DNA of 15,007 nucleotides, from NCBI GenBank assembly GCA_944358755.1, contig CALVRY010000021.1:1-15007 (forward strand). Direction: 5' to 3'. How positions within the stretch are numbered: the first letter of the stretch is position 1; the number at the start of each line of letters is the position of its first letter. Positions 13,111 through 15,007 of the stretch are shown one piece after another. This DNA is from an uncultured Bacilli bacterium. Its GTDB lineage: Bacteria; Bacillota_I; Bacilli_A; RFN20; CAG-826. Below the pieces are notes generated by a model. That model saw only the letters and a list, made by a program, of their open reading frames with translations, was not told the DNA's origin and did not search any database. A program made the translations under genes and the position numbers.

Positions 13111-14295
13111 ATGAAAGACATTGATTTAGATTTTTTCATCAAAAATATCGCTGATTTATGCGGTGTACCAATTAGATATTTTATTAACGGAAAACTTAAA
13201 AATATCTATTCAACCGTCGAAATTAAAATCGATCCTTTTGATTTTATAAAAGAAGAAATTTTTAAATCACAAAAACATATTAATTATTTTACGAGCAAAA
13301 ACAATTTTTATTATGTCATCATTCAAAACGAAAGCACAAAAATTGTTATTGGACCATCTTTTTATAATATCCCAGAAGATTACATATTAAATCGAATATG
13401 TTTCGAATTTAATTTAAATAAAGAGGATTCAATTTCATTTAAAAACACTATAAAAAGTATTAACCGATTTCCGCTTGAAACACTTCTTCAAATCGCTTGC
13501 TCTTTAAACTACCTCTTAAACGATGAAAAAATTAAGCTGGGTGATCTTTTAATGAAAGAACTTAAAGTTCCAACACAAAAAATTGAAGAAAAAGAACAAA
13601 AAGATAATTCAAAAATAGTTTTGCCACACAACACTATGAAAATCGAAAACGAAATATTAGGTATAATTAAGTCTGGCGATTTAAATAAATTAAAATTTTA
13701 TATCGAAAATATTCCTTCTTTTAGAACAAATTCAATAGTTGAAAATCAAATAAGACAATCTAAAGACATGTTCATTACAACTATTGCTTTAGCAACTCGT
13801 GCTGCAATTAGCGAAGGTGTTGACGTTGAAGAAGCTTTAACATTAAGCGATAATTTCATCCAAGAAATAGAAAATGGTCGAAATTTAAAAGAGTTAAACG
13901 AAATAATTATTGTTGCATTAAGAGAGTTTACAACAAAAGTTTCTTACTTAAAGAGTGTAAAAACTCAAAGTGAGTTTACCCTAAAATTATCTAATTTTAT
14001 AATTCACAATATTTCATTCAAATTAACAATAGAAGACTTAGTTAATAACTTTTATATTTCAAAAACTTCTTTATGTGAAAAAGTTAAAAAAGAAAGCAGC
14101 TTGACTGTAAATGAATTTATTAACACTACTAAAATTGGCGTAGCTAAAGACTTATTAAAAAATACAACAAACTCTATACTTTCAATATCTGATTATTTAG
14201 GTTATAGTTCTCAAAACCATTTTGTTAAAGTTTTTAAAAAATACGTTGGCACAACACCATCCGAATTTAGGAAAAACGAAAATTATGAAAAATAG
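13111..14295 (+). CDS. AraC-family transcriptional regulator
   Basis: A 394-residue regulator. The C-terminal 100 residues are a typical AraC/XylS double helix-turn-helix: LTIEDLVNNFYISKTSLCEKVKK is the first HTH region, and ISDYLGYSSQNHFVKVFKKYVGTTPSEFRK is the conserved second helix and signature. The N-terminal 150 residues form an unrecognised ligand-sensing domain, followed by a helical linker (about 185-285, with LATRAAISEG) seen in several Firmicute AraC regulators. I choose ATG 13111 because the protein starts cleanly at MKDIDLDFF; a TTG 12 codons upstream is possible but unsupported. Divergent transcription from the GPH transporter makes this its likely activator, responding to the imported sugar. 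The effector is unknown. Confidence 0.9.
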   Translation: MKDIDLDFFIKNIADLCGVPIRYFINGKLKNIYSTVEIKIDPFDFIKEEIFKSQKHINYFTSKNNFYYVIIQNESTKIVIGPSFYNIPEDYILNRICFEFNLNKEDSISFKNTIKSINRFPLETLLQIACSLNYLLNDEKIKLGDLLMKELKVPTQKIEEKEQKDNSKIVLPHNTMKIENEILGIIKSGDLNKLKFYIENIPSFRTNSIVENQIRQSKDMFITTIALATRAAISEGVDVEEALTLSDNFIQEIENGRNLKELNEIIIVALREFTTKVSYLKSVKTQSEFTLKLSNFIIHNISFKLTIEDLVNNFYISKTSLCEKVKKESSLTVNEFINTTKIGVAKDLLKNTTNSILSISDYLGYSSQNHFVKVFKKYVGTTPSEFRKNENYEK

Positions 14296-14334
14296 GTAAG
14301 TTTTGCGAGGTTTTTAATATTAAAGAGTTTCTAA

Positions 14335-15007
14335 CTAATTCAGTTTAAACGCCAAATAATATGCAATAGTTAGTATATTAGTTGTCTCACCTAAATTAGA
14401 AGAAGTTAATTTAATCAATTTATTCACGTTATATTTTGGGTTAGATAGAACTTCTTTAGCCGATTTAGTATTACCATTTTTTGCTTTAACTTCTAACATG
14501 GTAATGGTTGAGATAATTTTAGAAACAAAGTCTATTTCTAAACCACTACTTTTTGAAAAATAATATAAATCTTTTTTATTTTTAATCAAAGCATCAGCAA
14601 CTAGACTTTCATAAATCATCCCTTTGCCAAAGGATAAATCGTTCGTTAATATTTTAAATTTAACATCGCTATCAAGCATACCAATCATCAAGCCAATATC
14701 TGTTAAATACACTTTAAAATCATTCTCGATTTTAAATGCACTTAATGGTTCCTCAAAAGCTGATATATTATTACAAAATTTAATTAATCCATATTGTTCA
14801 AGCCAAGTTAAAGCACTTTTATAAGAAGAATTTTTATTTTTATTTCCAACCATGCTATAGATAAATTTCTTATTTTCCTTTGAAAGCTGATTAGGAAGAG
14901 AAATAAATACATCTAAAATCCTGGCTTTTTCTAACTCATTACAAACAACTTTTCCGTCTTTGCTCAGATGTGTCCCAAAGTCATCCTTATAGTTATTTAT
15001 GATATTT
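14335..15007 (-). CDS. AAA ATPase with DUF4143 domain, C-terminal 223 residues (5'-truncated)
   Basis: The frame is open leftward from the right window edge to TAG at 14335-14337. Although an ATG occurs at 14853, 51 codons upstream of it are also open and continue the family pattern (NELEKARILDVFISLP, FIYSMVGNKNKNSSYKSALTWLEQYGLIK), so the true start is outside. The visible part includes the winged-helix-like linker and DUF4143: VYLTDIGLMIGMLD, YESLVADALI, and the nuclease-like EIDFV...MLEVKAK motif resembling PD-(D/E)xK. The Walker motifs would be beyond the edge. This family is common and mobile in gut bacteria; its role is poorly known. It converges on the AraC-type gene with only 39 bases between. 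Confidence 0.85.
   Translation of the reverse strand, partial: NIINNYKDDFGTHLSKDGKVVCNELEKARILDVFISLPNQLSKENKKFIYSMVGNKNKNSSYKSALTWLEQYGLIKFCNNISAFEEPLSAFKIENDFKVYLTDIGLMIGMLDSDVKFKILTNDLSFGKGMIYESLVADALIKNKKDLYYFSKSSGLEIDFVSKIISTITMLEVKAKNGNTKSAKEVLSNPKYNVNKLIKLTSSNLGETTNILTIAYYLAFKLN

Noticed and set aside
14331..14373. Inverted repeat CTAACTA/TAGTTAG near the AraC-type/ATPase junction as a terminator
   Set aside because: AT-rich arms 29 bases apart without a following T-run; more likely chance.
14335..14853. A complete 172-residue DUF4143 protein starting at ATG 14853
   Set aside because: The frame continues open for 51 more codons to the edge with sequence that fits the ATPase family, so the ATG is internal.
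1..15007. Mycoplasma-type code with TGA as tryptophan
   Set aside because: TGA serves as stop for rsmD and the HAD gene in ATGA overlaps, and tryptophans are encoded by TGG.
1..15007. CRISPR array, tRNA, rRNA, insertion sequence or prophage
   Set aside because: No regularly spaced repeats, tRNA-like cloverleaf, transposase or integrase sequence was seen on either strand.

Overview
The window reads as chromosomal DNA of a low-GC (about 30% by eye) member of the Bacillota, most likely an uncultured gut-type Bacilli lineage (RF39, Erysipelotrichia-like or similar). The evidence is Bacilli-specific families (Spx with C10/C13, G52 and R92; YlbF; RNase J), two gene neighbourhoods that recall Bacillus subtilis (ylbF-rsmD-coaD, as in ylbF-ylbH-ylbI; and nadK, CYTH and spx together, as in the yjb region), and a textbook CcpA cre site. 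TGA is used as a stop (rsmD, HAD gene), so the code is the standard bacterial one and not the Mycoplasma code. The lineage assignment is inference; the gene calls rest on motifs read in the translations.

Left half (1-7430), mostly housekeeping. A left-truncated unknown gene ends at a bidirectional terminator shared with the leftward ylbF-rsmD-coaD operon (competence/biofilm accessory factor, 16S rRNA m2G966 methylase, CoA synthesis). Divergent from it, def, rnjA and maf run rightward (peptide deformylase, RNase J, Maf nucleotide pyrophosphatase). A leftward nadK plus a membrane-anchored, cysteine-less EIIB-like gene meets maf tail to tail with a 24-nt overlap. A CYTH phosphatase-like gene, a leftward spx and a small orphan gene follow.

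Right half (7431-15007), a catabolic/accessory region. A leftward three-gene operon encodes a HAD phosphatase, a HepT-like helical protein that lacks the HEPN histidine, and a cytoplasmic GH3 glycosidase. Next to it is a GPH-family sugar/glycoside symporter with a long charged cytosolic tail, and divergent from that an AraC-type regulator. The transporter promoter has a perfect cre site lying over its -35 region, so a catabolite-repressed, regulator-controlled glycoside uptake and hydrolysis module is the simplest reading. A right-truncated AAA/DUF4143 ATPase closes the window.

Two themes cut across the annotation. Several first genes (ylbF, def, spx, the small orphan gene, araC-like) have no Shine-Dalgarno, but have a -10 box placed so that the predicted transcription start falls at or next to the start codon, which suggests leaderless mRNAs; three of these share an extended -10 beginning TGCTA. 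Convergent pairs are packed with no spacer, and terminator hairpins appear to sit inside the opposing coding sequence. No rRNA, tRNA, CRISPR array, insertion sequence or gene-free stretch over 300 bases was seen. The largest gap is the 206 bases at 10804-11009, which holds the transporter terminator.
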